The notes below the pieces were generated by a model that searched no databases, was not told the origin of the DNA, and worked only from the letters and a program-made list of their open reading frames with translations. This document shows positions 51,097-63,658 of a stretch of 64,000 bases of DNA, in pieces. This DNA comes from Acridotheres tristis. Taxonomy: Eukaryota; Chordata; Aves; Passeriformes; Sturnidae. Where the stretch lies: NCBI GenBank assembly GCA_037013685.1, contig CM072889.1:8565976-8629975 (forward strand), written 5' to 3'. The first letter of the stretch is position 1, and each line of letters opens with the position of its first letter. Both the position numbers and the translations under genes were made by a program.

Positions 51097-54000
51097 GTAT
51101 TATATATTTCTCTATTTGTATGGAGTAGTTCTTAGAAGTGACTGTTTTAGACCTTCAATCAAATTCAGTCAAAAAACCTAAATTCAGTCAAAAAACCTAA
51201 AAATATCTTTACTGAAGTTAGGATATATCAAGATTTCAGAAATGCATTCAGCCATCTGGGTTTGGCCATATTTTCTTATGTTTTCAGCCATTGAGTAAAA
51301 TCAATCAAAATTTATAACAAAGCACTGAATAATTTTAGAATCACTGACAAACTGCATAGATTTTTTATTGTAAATTATTTGATACTGGGCAAGGAATGAC
51401 CACTGAATGAAAATGGAATTCAATCTCCAATAAGGTGAAGAGTTCACATTTTCTTATAGAACCCTCATGTGACAATCATGCACATTTGTATTAAGACCTA
51501 TGCAAAAATGAAGACAGGCCACATCTTACCCAGGCCACTCTTCAAATGAACCTTGCTCTGTGTCACAGCAAACTCTTGACATTTCTGTAATGACGTCAGT
51601 TACAGACTGAAATTAGGCCTTTGGGTCCTGATTATCTTGAATAGTCCTTAGTTTTCCAAATAGTCTTGCTGGACTTGGATTAATGGATTTGTAACTTTCA
51701 ATGGGTTATAATTTGTTTTCCTCTTTTATGCAGTTAATACTGACAGATTTCCATTGAAAATTGTCTATTAAAAGAACCCAACAAACTACAATACCTCTTA
51801 ATTTATTGATTCGAAATATACATTACATCACTGGAATCATAACACTCTTGAACCCTGCAGCCTCAAAATCTCACTGAAACATTGTAACCAACACTGAAGG
51901 ACAAGCCCAGGGGGCAGCAGAAGGCAAATCTTTCAAATTTCTTCCAAATTTCAAATAGAGACCAAAGCACTAATGCATGGCCTGTGTCAGTGATTGAATT
52001 AAGCTGGTAGGTTGACTATTCCTGCGAGGTTCCTAGGCCTTCACGGGCCACACGGTGCTGCCGGACATCCCTGCTCCCAACGTGCAGCTGCCAAAGCTTC
52101 AGCAGAACTCTGATGTAAACAGTGATGTTTACCCGAGGAATTCCCTCCCAGACAGCAATTCACACAACACTTCAGCTTTCAAGCTGCTAAAGCAACATCT
52201 GCAAAGGCTGTCTTGAGGCCAGACTGTTCTCTATTCACATCTTTGTGAATAGTGAGGGTCTTGTGAAAGGCAGGACTCTCAACTGTTGATAAAGTTAACA
52301 GAGAGTACAGTAATGTTCCCATATATACAGAAGTTTGATGAACTATCTCCTAAAACAAGGGAAGCAACTGACACTGGCCAAATCCAGACAGACTCTGATT
52401 AATGGGATTCTTGTGAAACTGGATCATGACTCAGTGTTTGAGGGTTTTGTCTAAGCAAGAGCTGAATGAGAACTCAAAGATTTGATCTGTTGATTTTAAT
52501 GAGAACTGGGAGTAGGTCTCAGATGTTTGACTTATAGGCTGGATAAAAAATTAATGCTAAAGCTGGATTTGGGATTTACTAAACTACAGTTGAATTAAGA
52601 AAGTCTATTTTGGCCTGTTCCCAGCATAAAAGGTGGACCTAGGCAGAAACTGTTACTGTTACAGTCCCATGAGGACTCTCAACTGTGACCACTCCACCTC
52701 AAATTTCTTCTATACCAGAACTGGAGGAATGCAATGACTCTTATGCTGATAACTACCTTCCTTGTTTTTTAAGAAAAACAGGACTTGCTATATATTGAAG
52801 TGGTAATTGTATCTAACAGGATATGCTGAGATCAAGTACAAATAACTGTTCCATTTTACTGAAAATAAATTTTCAGAACAGGTCAGTTCAAAGTGTCATC
52901 ACATTTGCTGGTTAAAGAAATTTTAAAATCCTCTTAATTTCATTAGGTAATGATGCATTATTTGAGCTCTTGAGAAAACATGACCATGTGTATGTAAAAC
53001 ATATGGCCAGGTAAACATACTTGTGGAGTTTTTTTCCTCCAATATCTTTCCCCTTTTAAAAAAGAGACATCCTTTGAGAACAGGCAATTTTAAAGTAAAT
53101 TTTCATTAGTTTTTTTTTAATTAATAATTATGGATCAGCTACAGATGGAGCACTAACTACTGCACATTATAGATTTAACAGAACTTCTGTGCAGAGTTCA
53201 TTTGGATGAGAAAAGCCTGCAGGGCTGGAACTGTAGTTTATGTGCTCTCTGAAACTGTTAGCTCAGGTCAGCTTGTAGCATATTCTGAGCTCAGTTTGTG
53301 TTTAGTGCAATAATAAGGCCGGAATGCTGGGCCCTGGGAGGTAGCCCACAACAATTAACTGGTTTGTGGGAGTGTTTAAGATCAATCAAATGCTAAGTAA
53401 TATTTATCCAGGCCAAACATACCTGTGACTTTTTAAGGAATCATCTTCCAGTGAAGAACAATTTACCTCCAGCTGCAAGTAAATAGTTTTATCATTTGCT
53501 TTTCTTTACAAATGGAAGAGTTAGGAGAATCCGGTATGATTATTGAGTATATGCCTGCAGATGTTTCACTTCTATTCCTGAATAAGCCAAACTATTTAGC
53601 TTTGTCTGAGCATCTGACCTGTGGTTCTGTGCTCAGATGATCTGGCACAACAGCTCTGCAGCAGAGAAGGCAGCATACCTTTCTTTTGGACTGTCCCTGC
53701 TCTCTATGTTATTACAGTGGTACCCAATGTTCCCTACAGTATCAGTAATCCAATAGCCAACTGTTAAAAAAAAGGCAAAATCCCACTAACTCTAGTGGAA
53801 GCCAGATCTGGCCTTTGGTTTATTTGTTTTGGCTAAATAGGGAATAAACAAAGTTTCTTCAAAATGTACCTTTAGCCACTACATCAGTTCCACAGCCCCA
53901 GTGCTCAAGCTCCAGTTTTAGGAAATATCATGGCGAAATGTCTAATAATTCCAGCAGCTCTTTGAAGGCAAATATTAGACAGAGATTGCATCTGAAAGAA

Positions 54001-55297
54001 TTACCCAAGCACCATTCAATTAACCTACTTGGCTAAAAGGTAATGCACTAATCAATAGTTTGTAACAGAGGCATGTGTTTCAGATCAAACTAATCAATAG
54101 GCATCAGAGTAATTTTAAATTACAGACATGTACAGACAAAGTTAAAATTCAAGGAATTTAGGTACCAAATGTATTGCAACTTAAAAGAGCTCTTTTAGGC
54201 AGGGTATTCCCCAGGTACAATTTCAACATATCATTGCTTTTATTGAACTATTTCATCTCTTTTCTAAAATAAAAATAATTACTGTCATTTTGGGAGAACT
54301 CAAAACAGGTGCAAGTTTCCCTGTTGGTCCTTGGCCAGCTAGTAACTAAAACTGTGCGTTAGGATTCCCCTGAGCACAGCAATTGAAATAGACCTGACTA
54401 TTCGGAATTTTTCTGTTTGCTTTTCACAACCACTTTTCTCCCCATTTACCTTCTAACCCTTGTACATGTGTAATGAAAGGGAACAACAGCAGACTCAGCT
54501 CAGAGCTCAAAGGATAAATTTTAGCATCAGAGGTCTTGCTATTTTCTACCTACCATAAGAAAAGTTTGTTGTTCACAAACCTTTTAACTTGACAAGGGCT
54601 GTCAGCGAATGAAGAGGAGCTGTACAATATGAGCTGATTGTCATCTCTCTTTTCCTTTATACTATAAACATACTTCCAGTGGATTGTCTCGGTTCCATGG
54701 AATCATTGGCATATTTCTGCCCTGTGGCTGCAACAACATGTTGTTCTCTGTAAGCATTAATAACTCACTTTTTACAATTTGTAGGCAGAAGATAAACATT
54801 TTCCAAACAAATAATCCCAGTATGTTACATACATGTATCTTTGCATGTGCATTCTTTGGAAGTTGGAAGGCAACTGCCACTTGTGCTTCCTTTAAGTAGT
54901 CAGAGTTGATGTGCGACAACCATGGGGATTCTAGAACTCCCGCATGGCCCCAAAGATTGCCTGCAGTGACAAAACAGTGAGTCTGCCATCTTTGCTAGTG
55001 ATGACTTGCATGGAGGGCACCACCTATCCTTCTTTTTCCTGAATATTCTCAGCCCTTAACTAGATCAAAAGTAAAATATAAGATCTGATTGTGAATGCTC
55101 CCATCTCTCCAATAATTTTAAGGGATAGCCATTAAAATAGTGATGTTTGGTCCCAATGATGAAAAGAAAGGCTGAAGAGCAAGCCTAGATACAAGTTTCC
55201 TTTTTACCTTTACTCTTTTCACAGGTTCTATTTATTACAAAGACCCAAAACGAGGTCAGTGTCTAATGTCATGTGTTACAGCCTGTTATGAGTAAGG
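51097..55297. other. Intergenic region right of NXT2, first part
   Basis: AT-rich; no exon, gene or named repeat recognised. It contains a 19-bp tandem duplication at 51162-51199 and a palindromic CRE octamer TGACGTCA at 51591-51598 without a CpG-rich context. Confidence 0.65.
51162..51199. repeat. Two tandem copies of a 19-bp unit
   Basis: The unit AATTCAGTCAAAAAACCTA is present twice in perfect tandem, just after LTR-like copy A. Confidence 0.85.
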
Positions 55298-55760
55298 TGT
55301 CGTGGTTGGCTCATGCAATTGAGGAGGAGTTGTTGAGTGTGGTGGGGAGAGGTTGTGTTGGGATTGACCTTTCTTTTGACACGTACTTTTGTTGTTCCAG
55401 TGTGGTTTTGAATCCTTTTCTGTTCTCCCTTCAATTTGCCCCCACGTGCGGTGGCTGCCCGGCAGCTCTGGCGGATGGATGTGGGACTGTCGGGGCATGT
55501 GGTGGAGGACGTGTGCTTGCCGCTGGTGCGAGGCGGCAGCGAGTGCAGGACACTTGATGCCGGGAGCCTGGCAGGGTAGCATAGCGCCACCAATCAAGAG
55601 GCCAGAAGAGCTCCACCAAGGAAAAGCGCGGAAGGACCTATTAGGACTGCTCATGAATATTAATGAGGCTAATGCGATCTTGGCGGTATTTGGTCAGGCG
55701 GGCCTCTGGTGAACAGGAGTCTTACTACGCTCCCAGCGCTGGTTTGGGTCATTTGTAACA
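55298..55760 (+). mobile_element. GC-rich LTR-like block, origin uncertain
   Basis: Base composition changes sharply here from AT-rich to GC- and CpG-rich. The block starts TGTCGTGG, contains CCACCAATCA (a CCAAT box) near 55587 and CATGAATATTAATGAGG near 55652, and can be ended at TTTGTAACA, which gives TG...CA limits. I see no target duplication and no AATAAA, so the LTR reading is tentative. Several overlapping open frames of 80-120 codons on both strands show no recognisable protein. A small promoter or retropseudogene is possible. Confidence 0.35.
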
Positions 55761-58527
55761 AGCCTAATCTATCTTTCTTCGACAAGTTTGCCTTTGGGGT
55801 GGATTGTATATAATGGTCCTGCAGCATTTGTACTGCACTTACCAAATACTCAGTAGGATGAACTCCTATTCCCACTGCAGTTATTAATAACAAATCTTGC
55901 ATTGCTGCAGTGTAAATACCGATACACCAAAGAACACTAAATCTGATTATTTACTCCCATGGTTGCACTAGTCTGCCAATGAGGAATATATTTAAAAATC
56001 ACAGTAGTAAGCAGTGGAGAAACAAGAGTAATTTACAAGAATCTTTTTGATTTTATCAACAAACAGACAAGTAAGGTAAATAGAAAAAAACAAGCCCTAT
56101 GACAGTTTAAAAATCGTTTTTCTGCATTCTTTCAGAGTTCACATCAAAGCAAGAAAAGGGATTATCATCTTTAAAAATGCTATTTCTTCATGTAGATTTT
56201 CTTCAGTGAAGAGGTTTAAGCATATGAAGGTGCCTTTCAGAAAGAAGACCAAACATGAGAGATTTCCTAGACAATCTTTGGATTTATATTTCAAGATTAT
56301 TTTGTAGGGATAATAAGAGATACTATTTCCTTTCAGGCACTAAAGTAGATCAGGTATGAGGACTCAGGGTCCTGATGAAAGGCTGCAGAACCTCACACAT
56401 TTAGATGTTGAGCCAAATCCATCCAACTTATTTAGGGACATAGGTGGCATTTACTGTCAATTCTTGTTCAGTTCTCAGAAAGCAGACAATGTCCTCTAAA
56501 AGGTTCAGACATTGTTTCAGACATTGGGCATAGTGTCCCAATCAGGAAAATTAGGATACAGACAAGCTATCTTTAGGTAAAATGCTCTAAGTGCTTTTGT
56601 ACCACTTCAGTATATCTAAAGAACAAAGTACAGGAAATATGAGAATCTCCTGTAATGGTGGTTTAAGAAATCAAGGTGAACGTGCTCATGGAATTATAAC
56701 AGGCTGTGTCCCTAAATTCTTGTCAAGATTATAAGTCAGGACTTTAAGTCTTCTCCTTATTATTTACATTTCAACCCATTGATACACTACTGTGCAAAAA
56801 ATTAAAATTGTTTCTTAAGTATTGAGAGAAGAACACCCAAGAAATTGGCTTAAATATCAATCAAAACAGGCAGGAATAAACCAACATGCCAATGCTCTGT
56901 TGATTTATTCCAGAGCAATGCACCTGAACCCAACAGCTGTCAAACATATTCCCCCTGGAGAAACAGCTGTTTGCTTAGTAGTTGTCATATTGTCTGACAC
57001 AAACAATTGCTTGTTAAATTTGTCATCAGGGATTCTCTTTGGGATTTGAAATGCTTGAAAATGTCACATTTTGTTTCTATCCTTAGGTTTGGAGCATTCT
57101 TTTCCTACATAGTGTGCAGGGTAACTTCTGTCAGAATTATAGGGCCTGTAGCATCTCCAAAAAGGTCAAGTTCAAGGTGGTTCACTGTGAGCTATGGATG
57201 CCTAAGTAAGGGGAAGTGGAAAGTAATGTTTAGTGGATCAAATTATGTGGCAGAGACAGTGGAAGGATCCAGTCTAATCATCAGGCTAAGAACATGAGAC
57301 AACAAATACATTTTATATAAATTATGGGGGAAAAGAGAGAGGGAAATTCCAGATCATGGAAATTGTGGAATATGTTACAACAGTCAGGGCTGGGGAGTGA
57401 CCTCAGAGAGTCATAGCTATGGGGAAAGAACAAACATGTTTGTTTTAAGTCTTATTAAGGAATGTTTTGAAAGAAGCAGTGAAATATAAACACTTGATGA
57501 ATGAAATAGCATGTACAGGGTTGAGCAACTGGGAGGACTGTGGTAAAGAAGATACTCAACAGGAAATGAACCAACATTATGTGATAGGAAAGTGCTTAGA
57601 AATGGAGAGGTAGACCTGAAAAACATTTGAAGCTGAGGGTTGATGGAATCACCACACAAATATGTGTAAGAATGTGGGAATTGATGACAGTCATACAATA
57701 CCTCTGAAGAACTGAGAGAATAGAACTGTACCCATCCAAATAGATGTTTTATGAACTGTAGGAGATAAGCACCAGGAATGAAAGTAATGAAAACAGTACA
57801 TCAAGTTGCATCCTGAAAAAAATGTTTTGAAAGTATATTCCAGTGGGTAATAATAGAGTCAGTAAAGTGCATAATGGAGGGAAATCTAGTTAGCAGAGAG
57901 AGAACTTGCCAATTATCCATCTAATTTCTTCTTTACAAGTACTGTTTGTGGCACAGGAGAAACTGGCATGAATGATCATACTCAACATGTTAACTTAAAC
58001 TGCCCACAACATACAACTAATCAAGAGACAGGAAAACTCCCTTCAAAAAACCTTTTCACTGACAGCATGCACTATTAGAAATGTGTGTTTTATGAAACTC
58101 TACACAAGCAGGTCCTTGAGAATGACCTGCTTTCCTCTCAGCTATGTGCATACTAGGCTTGCTGATGCCTCATAACAGATTTGCTTCCTTTTTTGACCTA
58201 AACTGAAGAATAATGAATACCATAAAGTCAACTTTTAAAATCATCTTTTTTTTAATGAACATTGTGGACTTATCATAACAAGTCACCCAAAATGTTCTTC
58301 CTCCAAAAATGGGATTTAATTAAACATCACTAAACTCAAGGATTTTTAAAGGGGAAACTGTGGTGAAAATGGACACAGTCAAAGATATACAGCAGATAAC
58401 CTATGTCTCCATCATTCAAGTGAAGAAGGATAGGTTTTCTGCTGAACTTACTGACATTGATCTTTAAATTCACTGAATATAGAAAAGACAGAGCTATTGA
58501 AAGACAGACACATTGCCTGCAAAAGAG
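55761..58527. other. Intergenic region, second part
   Basis: AT-rich, no gene or named repeat recognised on either strand. Confidence 0.65.
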
Positions 58528-58860
58528 GCTGAGAGAGTTGGGATTGTTCAGTCTGGAGAAAAAAAAAGTCTCTGCTGCCTTCCAGTAAAGAGGCCTTAAG
58601 GAGGACTTATAAGAAAGATGGGGACAGGCGTTTTAGCAGGACCTGTTGTGACAGGACAAGGGGTAAGGACTTTAAAAAAGGGTAGATTTAGATTAGAAGT
58701 TTGGAACTGGTGGTGCTGAGGCCCTGGCACAGCGTGTCCAGAGAAGCTGTGGCTACCTCATCCCTGGAGTATTCAAAGCTAGGCTAGACGGGGCTTGGAG
58801 TAATTTGGTGCAGCGGGAGGTGTCCCAGCCCCGCGGGGCTTGGGACGAGCTGGTCCCTGA
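58528..58860 (+). mobile_element. CR1 LINE fragment lacking its usual 3' tail
   Basis: Reads GAGGCTGAGAGAGTTGGGAT, 'ttcagtctggagaaaa', 'gtgacaggacaaggggtaag', 'gaggccctggcacagcg', 'ctcatccctggagtattcaa', 'ggcttggagtaatttggtgc' and 'gggaggtgtcccagcccc', all CR1 3'-end blocks. The final CCATTCTGTGATTCTGTGA is missing; the sequence passes into a CpG-rich patch instead. Confidence 0.85.
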
Positions 58861-59050
58861 GTCGCTTCTCACGGCACCCGCAGCTCCCGCGGCCCCAGCG
58901 CGATTCCCCTGCTCACCCACAGGTGGCGCGCGTGCAGCACCCGGGTCAGGCGCGCGGCGATGACGTCAGGCACTGTTGATGGCGTCACGGGCGGAGCGGT
59001 CTTCGCCCAGCGAGCCGTAAATTGGGTGTGACTGAGGCAAACACGGGGGT
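58835..59050. promoter_or_regulatory. Orphan CpG-rich patch with CRE site
   Basis: A short CpG-rich island in AT-rich DNA, joined to the end of a CR1 copy. It contains a full palindromic CRE TGACGTCA at 58961-58968, a second half-site-like GCGTCACGG at 58982-58990 and several CGCG strings. No gene is recognised on either side. A plus-strand open frame of 88 codons starts at 59104, just downstream, but resembles nothing I know. It could be the promoter of an unannotated transcript or simply a young CpG-rich insertion. Confidence 0.4.
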
Positions 59051-59553
59051 CGCTTTTGAGCATCGCGTGTCAGAGCAAAGTCTAAAGGACAGCATTTAGC
59101 GCAATGTATTTACTTTGCACCAGTGCAAGGACTTTCCAGAAGTATGGAATGAAGAACAGGAAGATGTGTTTGTCCCCCTGTAGACACAGACACGGATACA
59201 AGTATGGCTCTCTGGGCATACATTGTCAATGTACTGATCACGCCAGAACACTGATGGAACAAGACCCTGGATCGCAAGTATCCAAATTACTTGTCCCAGA
59301 ACTACCAAAACTTAGAGGACATTTATTCACCTTAGATGGAGACCTGAAAGCATTCATATTTTCAAAGTAAAAACTTTCAGGCTGGTCTTGGGACACTGGT
59401 AGAAGTTTAAAAGCTTTACTGCAGCAAAACTTTATCTAAAGTTGTTCTTGCAAACTCCTTTTGCCACTGGCAACCACTGTGATAATTGATAAAAGATTCG
59501 TGTTAATCACAAAAGCATTGAGGTTTGTATAAACCAGAATACTAAGCTCTGAA
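59051..59553. other. Stretch between the CpG-rich patch and LTR-like copy B
   Basis: Contains the unassigned 88-codon frame 59104-59370 (plus) and an overlapping 70-codon frame on the other strand. Nothing else seen. Confidence 0.5.
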
Positions 59554-60071
59554 GTGAAGCATGGACACTAGATAAAGGAAATTATATGATAAAATCATTC
59601 TGTTTTAAATCACCATGTTATGTTATGTGATGTTATGTTATGTTAGGTTTTCCAAATAAGCTGTATCTACTACCAGCTTGCAAAATCAGACTTCCCAATA
59701 ATCTTTCCTGCCTTTGTCTGATCAATGTTGCCTATCTCAAGGACCAGACTTCCAGATTTTGCTGGTGGTTATCCACAAAGACCAGATGGTTGTCTGTGAG
59801 ACTGACTATCGCCCGGAGACTTTGTGAATTTGTGTAAGGATGTTTATTCGACCACCACTGCTTACCTGGCAAAATTATGACAGCAAAAAACCAAAAATTA
59901 TTGATTACAACGAGAAACCACAGTATAAGAGGCTGCAAACCAAGGTTCAGTGGAGTGTGGAGTGCACAGTGACCCCTCATATTCCCCAGCGTGCTGCTTT
60001 GCTCTCTCTATATCAAATAAAGCAATCTAAATTTTGCTGAATATTGAGACTTTAGTTTCTCACTTATAAGA
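59554..60071 (+). mobile_element. LTR-like repeat, copy B
   Basis: Begins TGAAGCATGGACACTA and ends TTATAAGA; it aligns over its whole length with copy A at 50553-51096, differing by eye at several percent of positions (many CG to TG or CA changes) and by a shorter TTATG-rich stretch. It has the same AATAAA-containing 3' part. No clear target duplication was found. Confidence 0.62.
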
Positions 60072-63000
60072 ACCCCCATCTAAGCCAAGTCCTCAGGCTT
60101 CCTAAAACCAACTGCATTCCTCTGCAAAATTAGTAATTAACAGTAACATAAATAATTTCATTCCAAGCACAGCACTCTATAAATGGGAGAGCAAAAGAAC
60201 CTGTAGCCTCATGGAATTCAAGTGGGGTGCCTGTTGCAATCTGGTGGATCTTTGATGAAATGACGTTGAGAACCTGTGAACAATCAAACAGATGCCTCTG
60301 GAAGGAGAATGAAGTGATTTTTGTGTCTTTAGTGAAGATTCCTGCTTGTTATTCAAACCATTCTTGAGATAGAAAGAGCAAAAGGAGAAGGAAGAAGAAT
60401 ATTTATGTATTTAAGATCTGACAACACTGTAGAATATTTTTCATTTTTGCAATTCAGCAGATTGCACAAAATGTTAGATATTTTCAAGCACATTATGAGG
60501 GACTGTTCTGTAAAATCAGATTTTTTTCTTTAGGTACCCAAAAGGCCACACACACCTGTGGCGTTTTAGTATATTATGTCTGAGTATAACATCCTAGCCA
60601 TGAAAACAAAAGAATATTAGTACTACTGAAGTTTGAAAATCTCTTCAAATACAGACAGTACCTTTGCATGTCTCACAAATATCACTAAAGCAAAAGTATA
60701 GGATAATACTGGAAAAGTGAATTATTTTTCTATTAGCAGATATTTGGAATAAGGTTATGTGGCACTTAAGTACAGAAGCAGAATAAACACTTCCAAGTTA
60801 TTTTTCAGTTTCAAGCAGGAAGACAAGAAGGTACAATGACAGTGATGGAACACACCTTACTACATTCCACTGGCAAAAAAGAACAAATTATGATAATTTG
60901 AAGTGGGCTCCGGAGTATGCAATAGCCTGATAATTAACAGAGACAGATAATTTTGTTATTATTTGCACTAGATGCTCCGAACAATGAAGGCTGCTTAGAG
61001 CCAAGGAAATGTTGTCATTGATCTGTGAAGGTGTCTGTGCACATTGAGTACAAACTTCAATTTCTGCTCTCACAGAGAGTTCTGCAAAGAACGCATCTCC
61101 TCCCAGCAGTTACACTCAGGTTACAGGGCCGGTCCTTTGCCAGCAGGAATCACCTGGCCATTGTGCTCCCAGAGCAGCACTCACTGGCGCCCTGGTGTAT
61201 TCAGCAATGTTCTATATCCAACCAAGACTCCAAGTATAAGTGTCATTTGATCACTGGTTGATCTCATTTGAGAAAGGAGACAGAAGTGTGCCTGAGGGAC
61301 TTGTTCTAATTTTTATTTTAAGGCAGATCTTCACTATCTTGAACAACTATCAAGAAAAAGAAGCCAGTGCTGTAAACAAACTCTGAACTAGAAATTATAA
61401 CACAATTAAAATTCAGACAGTAGGGTCAGGAGATTGCAAACGGTCTGTGAAATAAAATGCACAGGGCTTCCTCAATTCCATTTCTGTGCTATCAGAGTGT
61501 GTCCCATCTATCCATCCACCTTCCTGTAGGTACCATCTGCCTCCCTCTCTGAAAAACTTGACTGTCACTTGCTTTACAAGTCTGTCTGATTTTCAAGGCT
61601 GTACATATTCAGGTCAGAAATATTAAAACAGGCATGAGAAATTGTATCTTCATTTGCATCCCAGTGAAGATTTGAACTATAATGAAAACATGGCTTTTAA
61701 AAATTGGTTTACCTTAAGGAAGGTTTAGAGGATAAGATTCCAGAAAGAGAAATGTGTTGATTTTCTCAAGTTACTTTAAATGTTTTCTTAAGCAGCTTGT
61801 AAGGATTCTTTACAACAACGAGATGCTTGTATGAAATGGTAATAAACTTTCAGAAGTGTGACATGGACTAGATTAGCTTGGACATAAATTTATGTGACTT
61901 TTAAAGCAACAGTCAATTGTGCACTTAGTGTACCAGTGTGGATGGATTAGCAGTACAATCTAAAACAAATTAAACGATTAAGGACTTTAGGCTTAGTGTA
62001 GGTGCATGTAATGTCTACTCATTTGAGAATGGATATTTATAGGCAGATGGCAATTTATTAACTTGAACAATATTTTTGTCTTCCTTCATAATGTTTAGGG
62101 TACAAACATAAAAGTCAAGGTCTGAAGAGGCACTACAAGGACAATAAGTTCTGTTTATGAACTCCACATAACCTTTTATATTAATCCTCAGCAGACGTGA
62201 AGAAATCAGCAACAATGGTTTCAGCACAGTAGTTAAATTACTCTGAAAAATAGACGTAGATTTTACTGAAGGAAAATGATGGAGAGGAGTACAGAATATT
62301 GTCATACTGCAGGGCAGAACACTTAGAGGGAGGATATCCCATTGCAAAGTGAAATGGTGAGGTAATGGTAACATTATTTTATATACTGCATACACATCAA
62401 TGACAACTTAAAGCTTAGTGTACTGGAATGTCTTGAAATAACAGGAAAATAATTAATCTGACCACGTAACAGGCACAGAATACTGTTAATGATAATGCCA
62501 GCAGTAAAACCAAGAGGAATTTTTTTCAGCTTATATTGACCTCTGTTGCAGACCAACATTCCTTGTGTGTGTCTCAGTTATTTATTTTTTTCTTCCTCAA
62601 GATGTTAGTATAAGAAAATATAAGAAAATCTCAGATGAATCTACCATATGCTATTGTCTACTAGCAATGAAGGCTCATGAAAAATGGGCCCAAATTATGC
62701 TGCACATTTTCTAAGAAAATACATTGGAAGTTCCTGAATGTACGTAGAAAAGTAGTGCAATACAAATCAAAATAGTAACGGTGTCCTGAATACTCTTGTT
62801 ATTGTGCTGGCAAAGCATCAGTCTTTGTACTTCCTGAGAGCAACACCCAGGAAACTGCTGTGACCAGGGAAAACAGAAATGTGGTCAGAACCATATCTAG
62901 TATGAAATGATGATGTTGACAATCACACGGTTTGTTATTTTGTTATTTTCAGTGTGGTAAGTGAAGGAATATTTGTCAGCATAACGTACAGAAGTTCTGC

Positions 63001-63496
63001 TAAAAACATCAACTACCATTTAGCAGTTCCTGACAACTAGTGGTGCTTGGTGTTGTAAAAGGTCACACCTGGCAAACCCCATCAGCTTTACCAAGAGATG
63101 AGTGCCTCAGCCAAGGCTGTTATGGAGTTCATTATGTGATGTCACACTATTAATGTTGCCACTGATTCCCACAGGAGCCCATCAGGTCTAAAGATATCCT
63201 ACAATCTCTGTTTTATGGCCCCAGCACCAGCCCAACTGTTCCAAAACTTAGCATTTCTTATGTCCTTTATTCAACTTATTCTGCTACATTGCACTATGTA
63301 TAGTCTTTGCTCAGCTTTTCTCATTGCAGATATCCTGTCTTACAGGACTTTCATGTATTCACTCCTCTCTCTCTTTACAGTCACTCTTGACCAAGCCCTC
63401 TCCTCACTTTCCAGCTATGTCCAGCCATGCTCAAGAGGCAAAAGAATACCACTTTTATCACATTACTGGCTCTTGCTATTTTTCACTATCAAGACT
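60072..63496. other. Right-hand intergenic region
   Basis: AT-rich DNA with no recognised gene or repeat. In human the next gene in this direction is GUCY2F, but no exon of a guanylate cyclase is visible here. Confidence 0.6.
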
Positions 63497-63658
63497 GGGG
63501 GTTTTTTTTGTTTGGTTTGGTTTGGTTTTTTTTTTTTGTTTGTTTGTTGGTTTGTTTTTGTGGGGTTTTTTGTGGTTTTTGGGTTTTTTTGGAGGGGGAT
63601 GTTGGTTGGGTTTGGTTTTCTTTGTTTGGGTTTTTGGTTTTGTATGGGGTTTTTTTTG
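63497..63658. repeat. G/T-rich low-complexity tract
   Basis: About 160 bases made almost only of G and T on the plus strand, with GGTTT, GTTT and TTGGGTTT units and runs of up to 12 T. The long open frames across it on both strands (rich in Phe/Gly/Trp or in Lys/Pro/Asn) are artefacts of the composition. Confidence 0.85.

Noticed and set aside
50553..60071. A complete 9.5-kb provirus with the two LTR-like copies as its ends
   Set aside because: No primer-binding site after copy A, no gag, pol or env remnants between, no matching flanks, and the copies differ at several percent of sites.
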